56,098 nt of DNA from CAYSCZ01 sp964429655. GTDB taxonomy: Bacteria; Bacteroidota; Bacteroidia; Cytophagales; Cyclobacteriaceae. Location: positions 1-56,098 of the forward strand of contig CAYSCZ010000014.1 of NCBI GenBank assembly GCA_964429655.1. The letters are read 5' to 3'. Made by a program: the position numbers and the translations under genes. Positions 17,226 through 26,538 of the stretch are shown here, piece by piece (the first letter of the stretch is position 1; each line of letters opens with the position of its first letter). The notes under the pieces are model-generated. The model had not been told where the DNA came from and ran no database searches. It worked only from the letters and a program-made list of their open reading frames with translations.

Positions 17226-20200
17226 TTATGCAAGTTCCCTTAAGTCAACAGCTACTAATGTAGAAACCCCGGGTTCATTCATAGTGATGCCGTACATAAT
17301 GTCTGTACTAGCCATGGTTCTTTTATTATGGGTTACGATTATGAATTGGGAGTTATCTGAAAAATCCCTGATGATACCATTAAATTTATCAATGTTCATA
17401 TCGTCCAGAGGCGCATCAACTTCATCGAAGATACAGAATGGTGCAGGCTTTAAGAGATAGATGGCAAATAGTAGTGAAATTGCGGTTAGTGTTTTTTCAC
17501 CACCTGATAGTTGATTGATGGATAATGGTCGCTTTCCTTTAGGTTTAGCAATGATCTCAATGTGTGATTCCAGTGGGTCTTCCGGATTGTCCAGTTTCAA
17601 ATAGCAATCATCTTCTTGCGAAAACAGGGAGCAAAAAACTTTTTTGAAATTGGCGTTTATTTTTTCAAATGAATCCAGGAAATTTTGTTTTGCTACTTCA
17701 TCTATTTCTTTTATTGTAGTCAATAAGTTGCTTTTAGCATTTACCAAATCTTCTTTTTGGGAATTGATAAATTCATGCCTTTCTTTTATTTCCTCATAGG
17801 CTTCCATAGCCATTGGGTTGATCGGCCCGATATTATCAAGTTTTTGTTTAATGTTTTTTACCTTTTCTTCAAGTTCGGCCTGGGTTAGCTTATTGTATTC
17901 ACTTTCAGGTGATTCATATGCGTTTAAATCAAGATCAAACGTTACCCGTATTCTGTCAATCAATGAATTAATATGCAGTTTAATTTCATTTTGCTTATTT
18001 TGGTATTCCATAATCAGATTGTCCTGAGTTTCTTTACTCCTTTGAAGTTCGCGACCATCTTTCTCGTATTTGTCTATTATTCCCCTTGATTCATAGTATG
18101 CTTTTTCAGCGTCATTAACACTTGCTTCAATAGTTTCTTTCTCCTCATACATTTCAATTAGCTTATCGTCATCTTTAGCGGTGTTCTCTACCAACTTCTT
18201 TATTTCTAAATCAGTATTTTTTAGTTCCAATTGATTTTTTTCAATCCGTGTTTTACTGCTTTCATAAGTAGATTGCTTAAAGGATAATTCTTGCTTTATG
18301 CTGTTGACTTTGTTTTGTTGCTGATGGTAGAGGATATTTTCTTGATTATAGGCTGATGATTTCTGGTTTAAAATCTCATTATAACCTTTCAACTCCTCCT
18401 GAAAAGCCTCGTTCTTATTGATGATGGATTGAAGCTGATTTTTTTGAGCTTTTACTTCTGGTTTTAATGTACTGATTTCTGTGTTAAAGTTAATGATTTG
18501 CAGATCGATGTCCTCCTGCCTTGTGATATTGGTATCTAATTGCTGCTGAAACTGTTCCTGCTTGGCTTTTATGGATATGTAATCTTCATTAAGCCATGAA
18601 GCTTTTTTCTTTAACTTCTCTATTTGGTCTTTTTGAGATTGGCCCCGGTATTGGGTTAATTGTTCGTTGGTCTGTTTTAGTTTATATTCGAGTTGTTGTT
18701 TTCTGTTGATCAATTCCTCACTTCTCTGTTCCAACTTTTTTAAATTCTTTGCACGCCCAATCCTTTTCCCTTCAAAAAGTCCTACTGAGCCACCGGAAAT
18801 GATGTTAAATTTTTTGGTAATTTTTCCCGATTTAGCCATCAGAACCATATTTTTTCCCACTTCATAATTTTCAAGATTATTTCCATCGAGGATATAAACC
18901 TTGTCAAGTAGGAATAAAAGCAGGTTCTTGTATCGATTATCAAATTCAATGATATCTATGGCGGCAATTCCATCATAAAAAATTTTTGATTCTTCGGCTT
19001 TATAATTTTCAAAATTCTCCAATACGAAGAAGTTTGCTTTGCCTTTTGCCGAGTCGCTTAAAATATTGACAGCTTGATATGCTTGTCTCTCTGTTTCAAC
19101 TACAAAATAGTTCATAACCGGTTCCAGGTAGTTTTCTATCGTCACCCTGTAATCCTCCGGACAGGTAAGAATGTCAGAGAGTAAGGGTGCCTCTTCCGCC
19201 CAATCAGAATGTTTTTTTAAAAACTTGATAGCCTCCGGGAATCCTTCGAGGTTTTCAACTAGTGAGCGTGTAAGATTATACTCATTACGAATTGCATCGT
19301 ATTTTCTGTTGACCTTCGTGATATCCTCTTTTAATAATTGAATAGTTTTTTCAGTTTGGTTCAGGGTCTCTTCCAGAATTTTTTCCTTGTCAATGGATTT
19401 ACTGAGTTCCCGGTCTGCTTCTTTTTTTGCAATAAGTAATTCATCCAACTTTTTCTTAAAGGTTTCCAGACTCGATGATTGCATGGAAGAGTCTATTTGA
19501 ATTTTTTCTTTTTGTTCATTTAAAGAACTTAATTGCATTTCTTTGATTTCCAGCGACTTATTTAGCTGGTAATTGTGGTCTCGCTGTGCATTTACCTGTT
19601 CTTTGATTAGGTTGGCTTCTTCAGTAAGTTTTTGAGTTTTTTGTTTTTGATCCTCATAATTCTGCTTTAACGAACCCACTTTTTGTGTTATCTCATCAAA
19701 AATTTTTTCCGCCGTCTCCAATTCATTTTGCAGACTATTTAAAGAAAAAGCTGCCCGGTCATTACTTTTCCGGTCTTGCTCAATTTGCTGCTTAAGGTTA
19801 TCAGACTTATCATTCAGAAATCTCAGCCTTTCATTGCGTATTTTATTTTCACTTTCATACTGCCGGATTCTATTTACATGTTCATTTAAGGTCTGCTGAC
19901 GGCTTGACAAATATTTTTCTTTAAGGATTAAATCGGATTTTGCTTTTTGAATCGTTGCATCATTCTCCTTTTGTTTTTTGCTTATTTCGAGCTTTTTGTC
20001 AGAATGGTTATTTATCGATTCATTAATTTCTGTAAGTTTATTCTGAAAGTCTGATAGAGATTTATTAGCCAGTGCTATTGATGCATTTTTGTAGTCTTCT
20101 TTTATAGCATAGTATTTTTTGGCTTGCTTGGATTGTCTTTCAAGGGATTTTAAGTTATTTTCAATTTCATAAAGTAGATCATCGACCCGTTCCAGATCCA

Positions 20201-20756
20201 TATCCGTATCACTAAGTTTTTTTAAGGTTTCTTTTTTTCGTATTTTAAATTTTGATATTCCTGCAGACTCTTCAAACAGTTGGCGACGGGAGTTACCTTT
20301 GTCATTTAACAGGTCATCAACCATTTTCAACTCAATGATGGCATAACTATTTGATGATATGCCGGTGTCAAGGAAGAGGTTGGTAATATCCTTAAGCCTG
20401 CATGGGACCCCGTTTAGTAAATATTCACTTTCCCCTGACCGGTAGTACCTCCTGGTAATTGTAACCTCAGAATATTCTGTGGGGAGCAAGTTCCTGGTAT
20501 TGTTAAATGTGAGGGAAACTTCAGCCAGTTGGGTCGGCTTACGATTTTTTGTGCCATTGAAAATGATGTTCTCCATCTTTTCTGACCGGAGGGCACTTGA
20601 CTTCTGCTCTCCCAGCACCCATCTGATGGAATCAACAATATTTGATTTTCCACAACCATTGGGCCCCACAATACCTGTAACGCCACTGTTAAATCCAATG
20701 AATACTTTATCTGCAAAGCTTTTAAAACCTTTTATTTCTAATTTGGTAAGCAGCAT
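17226..20756 (-). CDS. smc: Chromosome segregation protein SMC
   Basis: This is the ATPase core of the condensin-like complex that organises and segregates the chromosome. The N-terminal head begins LEIKGFKSFADKV, with Walker A GPNGCGKSN at residues 31-39. Long coiled coils flank a hinge at about 510-670 (GFPEAIKFL onwards). The C-terminal head has LSGGEKTLTAISLLFA (ABC signature) and FCIFDEVDAPLDD (Walker B). The length of 1176 residues is normal. It is divergent from the small membrane-anchored gene at 20819. Confidence 0.97.
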   Translation of the reverse strand: MLLTKLEIKGFKSFADKVFIGFNSGVTGIVGPNGCGKSNIVDSIRWVLGEQKSSALRSEKMENIIFNGTKNRKPTQLAEVSLTFNNTRNLLPTEYSEVTITRRYYRSGESEYLLNGVPCRLKDITNLFLDTGISSNSYAIIELKMVDDLLNDKGNSRRQLFEESAGISKFKIRKKETLKKLSDTDMDLERVDDLLYEIENNLKSLERQSKQAKKYYAIKEDYKNASIALANKSLSDFQNKLTEINESINNHSDKKLEISKKQKENDATIQKAKSDLILKEKYLSSRQQTLNEHVNRIRQYESENKIRNERLRFLNDKSDNLKQQIEQDRKSNDRAAFSLNSLQNELETAEKIFDEITQKVGSLKQNYEDQKQKTQKLTEEANLIKEQVNAQRDHNYQLNKSLEIKEMQLSSLNEQKEKIQIDSSMQSSSLETFKKKLDELLIAKKEADRELSKSIDKEKILEETLNQTEKTIQLLKEDITKVNRKYDAIRNEYNLTRSLVENLEGFPEAIKFLKKHSDWAEEAPLLSDILTCPEDYRVTIENYLEPVMNYFVVETERQAYQAVNILSDSAKGKANFFVLENFENYKAEESKIFYDGIAAIDIIEFDNRYKNLLLFLLDKVYILDGNNLENYEVGKNMVLMAKSGKITKKFNIISGGSVGLFEGKRIGRAKNLKKLEQRSEELINRKQQLEYKLKQTNEQLTQYRGQSQKDQIEKLKKKASWLNEDYISIKAKQEQFQQQLDTNITRQEDIDLQIINFNTEISTLKPEVKAQKNQLQSIINKNEAFQEELKGYNEILNQKSSAYNQENILYHQQQNKVNSIKQELSFKQSTYESSKTRIEKNQLELKNTDLEIKKLVENTAKDDDKLIEMYEEKETIEASVNDAEKAYYESRGIIDKYEKDGRELQRSKETQDNLIMEYQNKQNEIKLHINSLIDRIRVTFDLDLNAYESPESEYNKLTQAELEEKVKNIKQKLDNIGPINPMAMEAYEEIKERHEFINSQKEDLVNAKSNLLTTIKEIDEVAKQNFLDSFEKINANFKKVFCSLFSQEDDCYLKLDNPEDPLESHIEIIAKPKGKRPLSINQLSGGEKTLTAISLLFAIYLLKPAPFCIFDEVDAPLDDMNIDKFNGIIRDFSDNSQFIIVTHNKRTMASTDIMYGITMNEPGVSTLVAVDLRELA

Positions 20757-20818
20757 GAATATGGCAGGATTATATCTTAAAAACTGTCAAAGTTAGGCTT
20801 ATTTCTTAATTTTGATTT

Positions 20819-21334
20819 ATGGACAATATTGAAATATTAATTTATCTGATCTTTGGAATCATCTATTTTCTTTCCAGAGCGTTAAGAAAAAAGCGTACTA
20901 AAACCACACAACCATCGCAGGGTACAGAAGAAACACAACGGGAGAAGAGGCCTGCCTCATTTGAGGAACTATTGGAAGAGTTTACTTCCAAAAAAGATCA
21001 GGAAACTGTGGAGGAAGATCAGGATGATGAATACAAACCTGTTTTTCAAACTGCCGTAAGGGAAAAGGGCAGAGGCATTAGACGCAGACCTTCATCAAAT
21101 GAGGATGCTGAGTCGAAACAAGTATTTGAAGATTCAATAAAGGAAGCGAAAAGGTATTTTCAAAGTGATGATGATTCCGAAAAATCTTTACTAAAGGATA
21201 AAAGTTTCGATGATATTTATCACAAGAAAAAAAAGGACAATAATCTGGCCAAAGACATTAGAAACTCATTAAAAGATCCTGATGGCGCCAGGAAAGCGAT
21301 TATCTATTCTGAAATTCTAAAAAGGAGATATTAA
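20819..21334 (+). CDS. Small single-TM protein of unknown function
   Basis: The first 20 residues (NIEILIYLIFGIIYFLSRAL) form one membrane helix, followed by a basic patch RKKRTKTT. The remaining 140 residues are highly charged and probably disordered. A conserved-looking end, SLKDPDGARKAIIYSEILKR, closes the protein. I have seen this layout next to smc in other Cytophagales, but no function is known to me. The gene is 62 bp from the divergent smc start. Confidence 0.7.
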   Translation: MDNIEILIYLIFGIIYFLSRALRKKRTKTTQPSQGTEETQREKRPASFEELLEEFTSKKDQETVEEDQDDEYKPVFQTAVREKGRGIRRRPSSNEDAESKQVFEDSIKEAKRYFQSDDDSEKSLLKDKSFDDIYHKKKKDNNLAKDIRNSLKDPDGARKAIIYSEILKRRY

Positions 21335-21503
21335 ACCCAGAATTGTCATTAGACTTTCTATTACATGGTTAAATCACTTCAAATCAGACCCTTAACATGT
21401 TGTTGGCTCGTCACCATAGCGATGCTATGCCTCCTCGACCTAAGTGCCTGATTTTTTGGGCTTTAACCCTTCATGACAAAATTCCAATGACAAATCTGGG
21501 TTA
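21331..21503. repeat. Inverted-repeat-bounded segment with internal palindrome (MITE-like)
   Basis: TTAAACCCAGAATTGTCATT (21331-21350) is matched by a near-perfect inverted copy at 21486-21503, AATGACAAATCTGGGTTA, bounding about 173 bp with no coding capacity. Inside, CATAGC-GAT-GCTATG (about 21414-21428) is a hairpin. The left repeat begins at the stop codon of the upstream gene. The segment abuts the transposase relic at 21513. Confidence 0.5.
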
Positions 21504-21512
21504 AAAAAACAG

Positions 21513-21737
21513 TTGGTCAGAGAAAACCTCATCCGAAAAAGACTTATAACACCGGTTAAGCCGCCTAGGGATGTGGAGGCTACCTTTGGTTCTATCAAAC
21601 ACAATAAAGGATTTCGTGGATTTATGCTGAAAGACCTTATAAAGGTAGAAATAGAGGCAGTAATATTTGCTCTGCCATGTAATCTGGCTAAAAAAGCAAA
21701 CCCGATGGTAAGTACTACCCTACACCTTAAACTATAA
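21513..21737 (+). pseudogene. C-terminal remnant of an IS1182-like DDE transposase
   Basis: The 74-codon frame contains DVEATFGSIKHNKGFRGFML and DLIKVEIEAVIFALPCNLAK. This is the C-terminal end of IS1182/IS5-type transposases, with the Glu of VEATFG being the expected last catalytic acid. Everything upstream of it (DDE residues 1 and 2) is missing. It is therefore a dead fragment, next to the inverted-repeat segment and the groL terminator. Confidence 0.7.
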
Positions 21738-21779
21738 ACTTAAAAGTGATACAAAAAAGAGTATCTGACAACTTAAAAT

Positions 21780-21823
21780 AAAAAGGCCGCCCCATTTTGC
21801 TTTGAGGAGACCTTTTTTATTTA
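21780..21823 (-). terminator. Terminator of groES-groEL
   Basis: On the minus strand AAAAAGGTCTCC can pair with GGCGGCCTTTTT (one mismatch, two G-T pairs), followed by T-rich sequence. It lies 20 bp after the groL stop. Confidence 0.65.
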
Positions 21824-21842
21824 TGATGAAATGTGAATATTA

Positions 21843-23477
21843 TTACATCATTCCGCCCATTCCTCCACCTGGAGGCATAGCTGCTGCTGCTGCACCTTCT
21901 TTTTCAGGTTCCTCAACAATAGCACATTCCGTGGTTAATAATAGACCTGCGATTGATGCGGCATTTTCTAAAGCCAATCTTGTTACTTTCGTTGGATCAA
22001 TTATTCCGGCCTCAAACATATTTTCGTAAGTATCCGTATTGGCATTGTATCCATAATCATCTTTGCCTTCTTTTACTTTTTGAAGTATTATAGATCCTTC
22101 ACCACCAGAATTTTCAACGATTGTTCTTAATGGGGACTCCAATGCTAGTTTTACGATTCCTACACCGGTTTCCTGATCAGCATTTTCAACTTTCAGCTCG
22201 TCAAGGCAACTTATAGCCCTGATCAGCGAAACGCCTCCTCCTGCGACTATACCTTCCTGAACTGCTGCTCTTGTTGCATGTAGGGCGTCATCTACCAAAT
22301 CTTTCTTTTCCTTCATTTCTAATTCCGTAGGGGCACCAATGTAAAGGATTGCCACACCACCAGATAATTTTGCTAATCGCTCCTGTAACTTCTCTTTGTC
22401 GTAATCTGATGTTGTATTATCAATTTGTTGTTTGATTTGATTAATTCTCGCCTTAATATCTTCTTGGGATCCAGCACCATTAACCAGGGTAGTATTGTCT
22501 TTGTCGATGTTTATTTTCTCAGCGGTACCAAGATAATCGATGGTTGCATTTTCAAGCTTATAACCCCTTTCTTCAGAAATAACGGTACCACCTGTAAGTA
22601 TAGCTATATCTTCCAGCATAGCTTTTCTTCTGTCACCAAAGCCAGGAGCCTTAACGGCAGCTATTTTTAACGCACCTCTTATTTTGTTAACCACAAGTGT
22701 TGCAAGTGCCTCACCTTCTACATCTTCTGCTATTATTAATAATGGCTTTCCGGTTTGTGAGACTGCTTCCAGAATCGGAAGAAGTTCTTTCATGTTAGAG
22801 ATCTTTTTATCATATATCAAGATATATGGAGCCTCTAATTCAGTTTCCATTTTATCGGTATTGGTAACAAAATAGGGTGAAAGATAGCCCCTGTCGAATT
22901 GCATACCCTCAACAGTTTTAACCTCTGTTTCCGTGCCTTTTGCTTCTTCGACTGTGATTACACCATCTCTTCCTACCTTATCCATGGCGTCTGCTATCAT
23001 TTTACCAACCTCCTTATCGTTGTTTGCAGAAACAGATGCTACCTGAGCGATCTCATCTGAGCCTTTAATCGCTTTAGATTGAGTTTTTAAATTTTCTACC
23101 ACAGCTGCAACGGCTTTGGTAATACCTCTTTTTAGATCCATAGGATTTGCTCCGGCAGCCACATTTTTTATTCCGTGTGTAAAAATTGACTGTGTTAGCA
23201 CCGTTGCTGTTGTAGTACCATCACCTGCATCATCTGCAGTTTTAGAGGCAACCTCTTTGACAAGTTGGGCCCCCATATTTTCAATGGGTTCTTTTAATTC
23301 AATTTCTTTTGCAACTGAGACACCATCTTTTGTAACCGAAGGAGCTCCAAATTTCTTGTCAATTACCACATTACGTCCTTTTGGACCAAGGGTAACTTTT
23401 ACTGCATGTGCAAGAGTATCAACACCTTTTTTTAATTGATCTCTAGCTTCACTATCGAAAAATAATTCTTTCGCCAT
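21843..23477 (-). CDS. groL: Chaperonin GroEL
   Basis: This is the 60-kDa subunit of the ATP-driven folding chamber in the cytoplasm. The N-terminus (AKELFFDSEARDQLKKGVD), VTLGPKGRNVVIDKKFGAP, DGTTTATVLTQ and the Gly-Met-rich tail GGGMGGMM are all standard. The length of 544 residues is typical. It is the second gene of the groES-groEL operon, 34 bp after groES. This appears to be a housekeeping copy. Confidence 0.98.
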   Translation of the reverse strand: MAKELFFDSEARDQLKKGVDTLAHAVKVTLGPKGRNVVIDKKFGAPSVTKDGVSVAKEIELKEPIENMGAQLVKEVASKTADDAGDGTTTATVLTQSIFTHGIKNVAAGANPMDLKRGITKAVAAVVENLKTQSKAIKGSDEIAQVASVSANNDKEVGKMIADAMDKVGRDGVITVEEAKGTETEVKTVEGMQFDRGYLSPYFVTNTDKMETELEAPYILIYDKKISNMKELLPILEAVSQTGKPLLIIAEDVEGEALATLVVNKIRGALKIAAVKAPGFGDRRKAMLEDIAILTGGTVISEERGYKLENATIDYLGTAEKINIDKDNTTLVNGAGSQEDIKARINQIKQQIDNTTSDYDKEKLQERLAKLSGGVAILYIGAPTELEMKEKKDLVDDALHATRAAVQEGIVAGGGVSLIRAISCLDELKVENADQETGVGIVKLALESPLRTIVENSGGEGSIILQKVKEGKDDYGYNANTDTYENMFEAGIIDPTKVTRLALENAASIAGLLLTTECAIVEEPEKEGAAAAAMPPGGGMGGMM

Positions 23478-23511
23478 TCTAATTAGGTTTTTTTGTTAAA
23501 GATTAAATTTT

Positions 23512-23790
23512 TTAAATAATACCGTAAATATCTGACTCTTTCATAATCAGATACTCTTTGTCATCGATTGTGATTTCTGTACCGGCATACTTACCATAAA
23601 GCACGTGATCTCCTATTTTAACATTAATAGGTTCGTCTTTTTTTCCGGAACCGACAGCTACAATCTCACCTTTCTGAGGCTTTTCTTTGGCAGTGTCTGG
23701 AATTATGATCCCAGAAGCCGTTTTTTCTTCTGCTACAGCTGGCTCAACTAGAACCCTGTCTGCTAATGGTTTAAAGTTAACTTTTGACAT
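23512..23790 (-). CDS. groS: Co-chaperonin GroES
   Basis: This is the 10-kDa lid of the GroEL chamber, 92 residues. The core NFKPLADRVLVEPA, the mobile loop region EEKTASGIIIPDTAKEKPQ (contacting GroEL through the IIIP segment) and the YGKYAGTEI roof are clear. First gene of the operon. No CIRCE-like repeat is evident in the 200 bp upstream, so HrcA control is not supported here. Confidence 0.97.
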   Translation of the reverse strand: MSKVNFKPLADRVLVEPAVAEEKTASGIIIPDTAKEKPQKGEIVAVGSGKKDEPINVKIGDHVLYGKYAGTEITIDDKEYLIMKESDIYGII

Positions 23791-23993
23791 TTTGCTCGTA
23801 TTTATAATAGGTTAGTAAAAAACTACAATAAACACCTAGTAACATAAGCTATGCCAATCCATTATTTAAATAAATATAAGACAAAATTTCAGTCTATAAC
23901 ATGACAAAATTTACACTATCAAAAAATATGTCAGTAGTTTATGAAAATAATCGTCTAATTTTTATATTGATTATAAAATTTATTCATTGGAAT

Positions 23994-24707
23994 ATGGAAA
24001 AATTAAATCATGATTGGATTACGCAGGGATTAATTGACTTTGAATTCAAAAAATATGTCCTTTTGGCATATCTCAAGAATGTCAGAAAAGAATTTCTTCT
24101 AAATAAATTGTTTCCATTCCTTTCTGACCTTGTATTTCATTATAAGAACTTGTTGAGGATCAAAGAGAATAAAGAAATTGTATATGAAAGTTTTCCGAAA
24201 AGCATATCCAAAGCAGATTTTAAAAAACTGAAAATATCTTACAAAAGGTTGATTGAGGATAATGATATGATGAAAGAAATTGAGGATATAATTTTCTTTG
24301 CAATTCCCAAGTTCGAGGAGTATATCAATGAAGGCAAGGAACTTTATGAACTCGTTGAAGGAAATATGGAGCTAACCTCTGTTGGATTGACCCCCATTTA
24401 TTTCGATGAAGGTTATTTATTTCTGAATAGGGAAAATGAAAATGAGGTGTTCATATATTTTTATAATCTAACCGTATTTAAAAATCACCAGGAAAATTTT
24501 AGAGGAATCTCAACAAATTTTATTCAAAAAGAGAATAAATCAATATTCAATAGCTATGAATCAATCAAGATGCAGTTGATAAGGAAGAACAAACAGCTTC
24601 CAAATCCAGCAACTTATCTTATTTTAAGTAAGCTGAATTATCCAGTACCCGAAACAATCTTACCTGTAGCTAAACGATTACTTGTAAGACATTTAAGTGC
24701 TGCTTAA
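23994..24707 (+). CDS. Uncharacterised cytoplasmic protein (237 aa)
   Basis: The preferred start is the ATG at 23994 (MEKLNHDWITQGLIDFEFKK). An ATG 93 bp upstream would add a hydrophobic, low-quality extension (RLIFILIIKFIHW) and is unlikely. The protein is helical and charged. A C-terminal segment, NPATYLILSKLNYPVPETIL, looks most conserved. I do not recognise a domain. It is convergent with secG, 5 bp apart, and divergent from groES. Confidence 0.7.
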   Translation: MEKLNHDWITQGLIDFEFKKYVLLAYLKNVRKEFLLNKLFPFLSDLVFHYKNLLRIKENKEIVYESFPKSISKADFKKLKISYKRLIEDNDMMKEIEDIIFFAIPKFEEYINEGKELYELVEGNMELTSVGLTPIYFDEGYLFLNRENENEVFIYFYNLTVFKNHQENFRGISTNFIQKENKSIFNSYESIKMQLIRKNKQLPNPATYLILSKLNYPVPETILPVAKRLLVRHLSAA

Positions 24708-24712
24708 GGCGC

Positions 24713-25114
24713 TTAATTTGATCCATCCTCTTCGGGGTTAAGGCTTTCTAGTCCTTCAAGGTCTTCGACGTCCTGCAAAGATTGTTCGTTTTCCTGTTTT
24801 GTAGTTCCTCCACCCAACGATGGAACTACTGTTCTCTGGTTAGCCCTGTCTACATTTGGGCTTTCTATGGTAGTTTCTTCTTTTTCACCGACTAAAAAAC
24901 TTGTAGATAAGGTAAGCGTCAACAGTGCGATGGCGAATCCCCAGGTAAGTTTTTCCAAAATATCCCCTGTTTTTTGAACGCCCATAATTTGAGATGCCCC
25001 CCCACTTCCTCCGAACTGGCTTGATAGACCCCCTCCCTTAGGATTTTGAGCTAAAACCACTAAAATTAACAATAATCCGCATAGCAATGCCAGTATCACA
25101 ACTAATGTATACAT
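24713..25114 (-). CDS. secG: Preprotein translocase subunit SecG
   Basis: Small membrane subunit of the SecYEG channel. Two TM helices (about 5-25 and 58-76) flank the conserved cytoplasmic loop GGLSSQFGGSGGASQIMG. The C-terminal tail after residue 80 is acidic and low complexity, as is common in Bacteroidota SecG. It is the last gene of the operon that begins with miaB, 3 bp after the split TPR gene. Confidence 0.93.
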   Translation of the reverse strand: MYTLVVILALLCGLLLILVVLAQNPKGGGLSSQFGGSGGASQIMGVQKTGDILEKLTWGFAIALLTLTLSTSFLVGEKEETTIESPNVDRANQRTVVPSLGGGTTKQENEQSLQDVEDLEGLESLNPEEDGSN

Positions 25115-25117
25115 CTA

Positions 25118-25357
25118 TTAATTTTTTAATTTATCAATTGAAGCAGCAAAGTAACTCTTTTTATCAGGAAATTTCAATATCAACTTTTTATAAATGCTGA
25201 TTGCTTTGTCTGTTTTACCTTGTTTTAAATACAATTGAGCCAGATTTTCTGATACGATTTCTTTGTCTAATTCAATATTGGGTTCGGATAAGTCTTGTTG
25301 TCTTTGGTTAGTCTTTGGATCAGCTTTACGCCTCATCAGGGAGGGTTCCTTTTTCAA
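25118..25357 (-). CDS. C-terminal TPR part of a frame-split gene
   Basis: The 79-residue reading from a TTG at 25357 ends NLAQLYLKQGKTDKAISIYK and LILKFPDKKSYFAASIDKLK, one TPR-like helical hairpin pair. In the same frame, upstream of the TTG, the sequence continues back as SEYRNSGKNQQEIIENFLKK up to the A10 tract at 25418-25427. In intact Bacteroidota homologues this end follows, in one protein, the N-terminal domain now encoded at 25411-26499. It is therefore likely the 3' half of that gene, not an independent protein. Confidence 0.7.
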   Translation of the reverse strand: MKKEPSLMRRKADPKTNQRQQDLSEPNIELDKEIVSENLAQLYLKQGKTDKAISIYKKLILKFPDKKSYFAASIDKLKN

Positions 25358-25410
25358 GAAATTTTCTATGATTTCCTGCTGATTTTTTCCGGAATTTCTA
25401 TATTCCGAGC

Positions 25411-26499
25411 TTATTGATTTTTTTTTTCTTCAGATTTTTTATTTGAGCCTGAAGTCAATACAAAACGCTTTTTCCTGGGCGCAGGTGATTCTTTTTCTTT
25501 TGGATGGGCTTGTTTGGGTTCCTCTTCCTGCTTCGGCTTATGGCTTTCTATTTTGAACTTTGATCTTTTTGAGGGTGATTTTACAGGCTCTTTGGGTTGT
25601 TCTTCATTTTGTTGTTCATGGTCTTGCTTTATCTGTGTTTCTTTCTTCTGAACAACTATCCTGGATGATCTTCTGGTTTTGGTTACTTTTTCCGATGCCT
25701 TAGGCGCGTCAGTTTTATCTGTCGATTTTGCTGTTGTTGTTTGTTCTTTTTTGGGCTCTTGAACTTGTGTTAGAATTTGCTGTTCTTCTATAGATTTTTT
25801 TTCAGTTGGTTTTGAGGATGCTTCTTCTTGTTGACCCGATTTTTTATCTGATGAGGTCTCACTTTTGGCTTCCTCAGTATTTTCCGATTCAATAGCTGCT
25901 TTTTTCACTGCTTCATCAACGGCCTGTTCTTCGGCCTCTATTTCATCCATCTTCTTCTCATACTCAAGATATCTGGATTTACTCCTTTGAAGCTCATCCA
26001 GATAATGCTTCAATTCGTCTATGGCTTCATCAGTTGAAAGCTCATACTCTTTGCGTTGGCTTAATATGGAGTCAGCTAAAGGATTTGGTTTAGTGGGCAA
26101 TGGTCCTGAATCTTTCAGGATAGGAGCACTGGTTTTCCTAATGGTGGTGGATTTTTGTGCTTCGGACGGTTGGTAAGTACTTTTTACTTTTTTGGTGGGC
26201 TTATGCTTGGTTGTTACTGATTTTTCCCGTGGTTTATTCTCTTCTGTTCTTGAATCCAGAAAAATAATCTCTCCCAGTATATATTTTTTTAATAGTGTTC
26301 GATCAGTGGCATATACTGAGGCGGTGTTTATTCGTTGTTTAGCTTCTGAAACTTTAAGTTCTTTACTTCCTTTCGCCAGCACAAGCCTTCCGCTTTGGAA
26401 ATATGGAAATCTTTCAACTACATCTGCCAGTTCATCTAGGTTATCCTTTGTTATATTTCCGGGATGCCGTAATAGGTCTATAAAGTTTTGTTCGTCCAC
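25411..26499 (-). CDS. N-terminal part of TPR-family protein, split at an A10 tract
   Basis: The start (MDEQNFIDLLRHPGNITKDN) and the ERFPYFQSGRLVLAKGSKEL and INTASVYATDRTLLKKYIL segments are the conserved N-terminal domain of the Bacteroidota TPR protein encoded between lptE and secG. The middle 200 residues are Lys/Glu/Gln/Thr-rich, low complexity. The frame stops (EEKKNQ, stop) nine bases after the run of ten A (minus strand; T10 at 25418-25427). A -1 shift on this run gives continuous coding into the TPR end, for about 459 residues in total. Its role is unknown; a link to envelope biogenesis is suggested by neighbours only. Confidence 0.75.
   Translation of the reverse strand: MDEQNFIDLLRHPGNITKDNLDELADVVERFPYFQSGRLVLAKGSKELKVSEAKQRINTASVYATDRTLLKKYILGEIIFLDSRTEENKPREKSVTTKHKPTKKVKSTYQPSEAQKSTTIRKTSAPILKDSGPLPTKPNPLADSILSQRKEYELSTDEAIDELKHYLDELQRSKSRYLEYEKKMDEIEAEEQAVDEAVKKAAIESENTEEAKSETSSDKKSGQQEEASSKPTEKKSIEEQQILTQVQEPKKEQTTTAKSTDKTDAPKASEKVTKTRRSSRIVVQKKETQIKQDHEQQNEEQPKEPVKSPSKRSKFKIESHKPKQEEEPKQAHPKEKESPAPRKKRFVLTSGSNKKSEEKKNQ
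25418..25427 (-). other. A10 homopolymer, candidate slippage/frameshift site
   Basis: Ten A in the coding strand at the end of the N-terminal frame (GAA GAA AAA AAA AAT CAA TAA). Reading one base back continues as the TPR frame (TCA ATA AGC TCG GAA). An 11-A allele would restore one long gene. Confidence 0.7.
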
Positions 26500-26538
26500 G
26501 GATGATAATTTAAAAATATTTTCCGAATTTAAAAAAAA

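Noticed and set aside
21802..22029. Plus-strand ORF opposite the groL 3' end
   Set aside because: It is antisense to the conserved Gly-Met tail and C-terminus of GroEL.
23791..23993. CIRCE-type heat-shock operator or extended N-terminus of the 23994 gene
   Set aside because: No inverted repeat of the CIRCE type is visible, and the extension (RLIFILIIKFIHW) is low quality with a better ATG at 23994.
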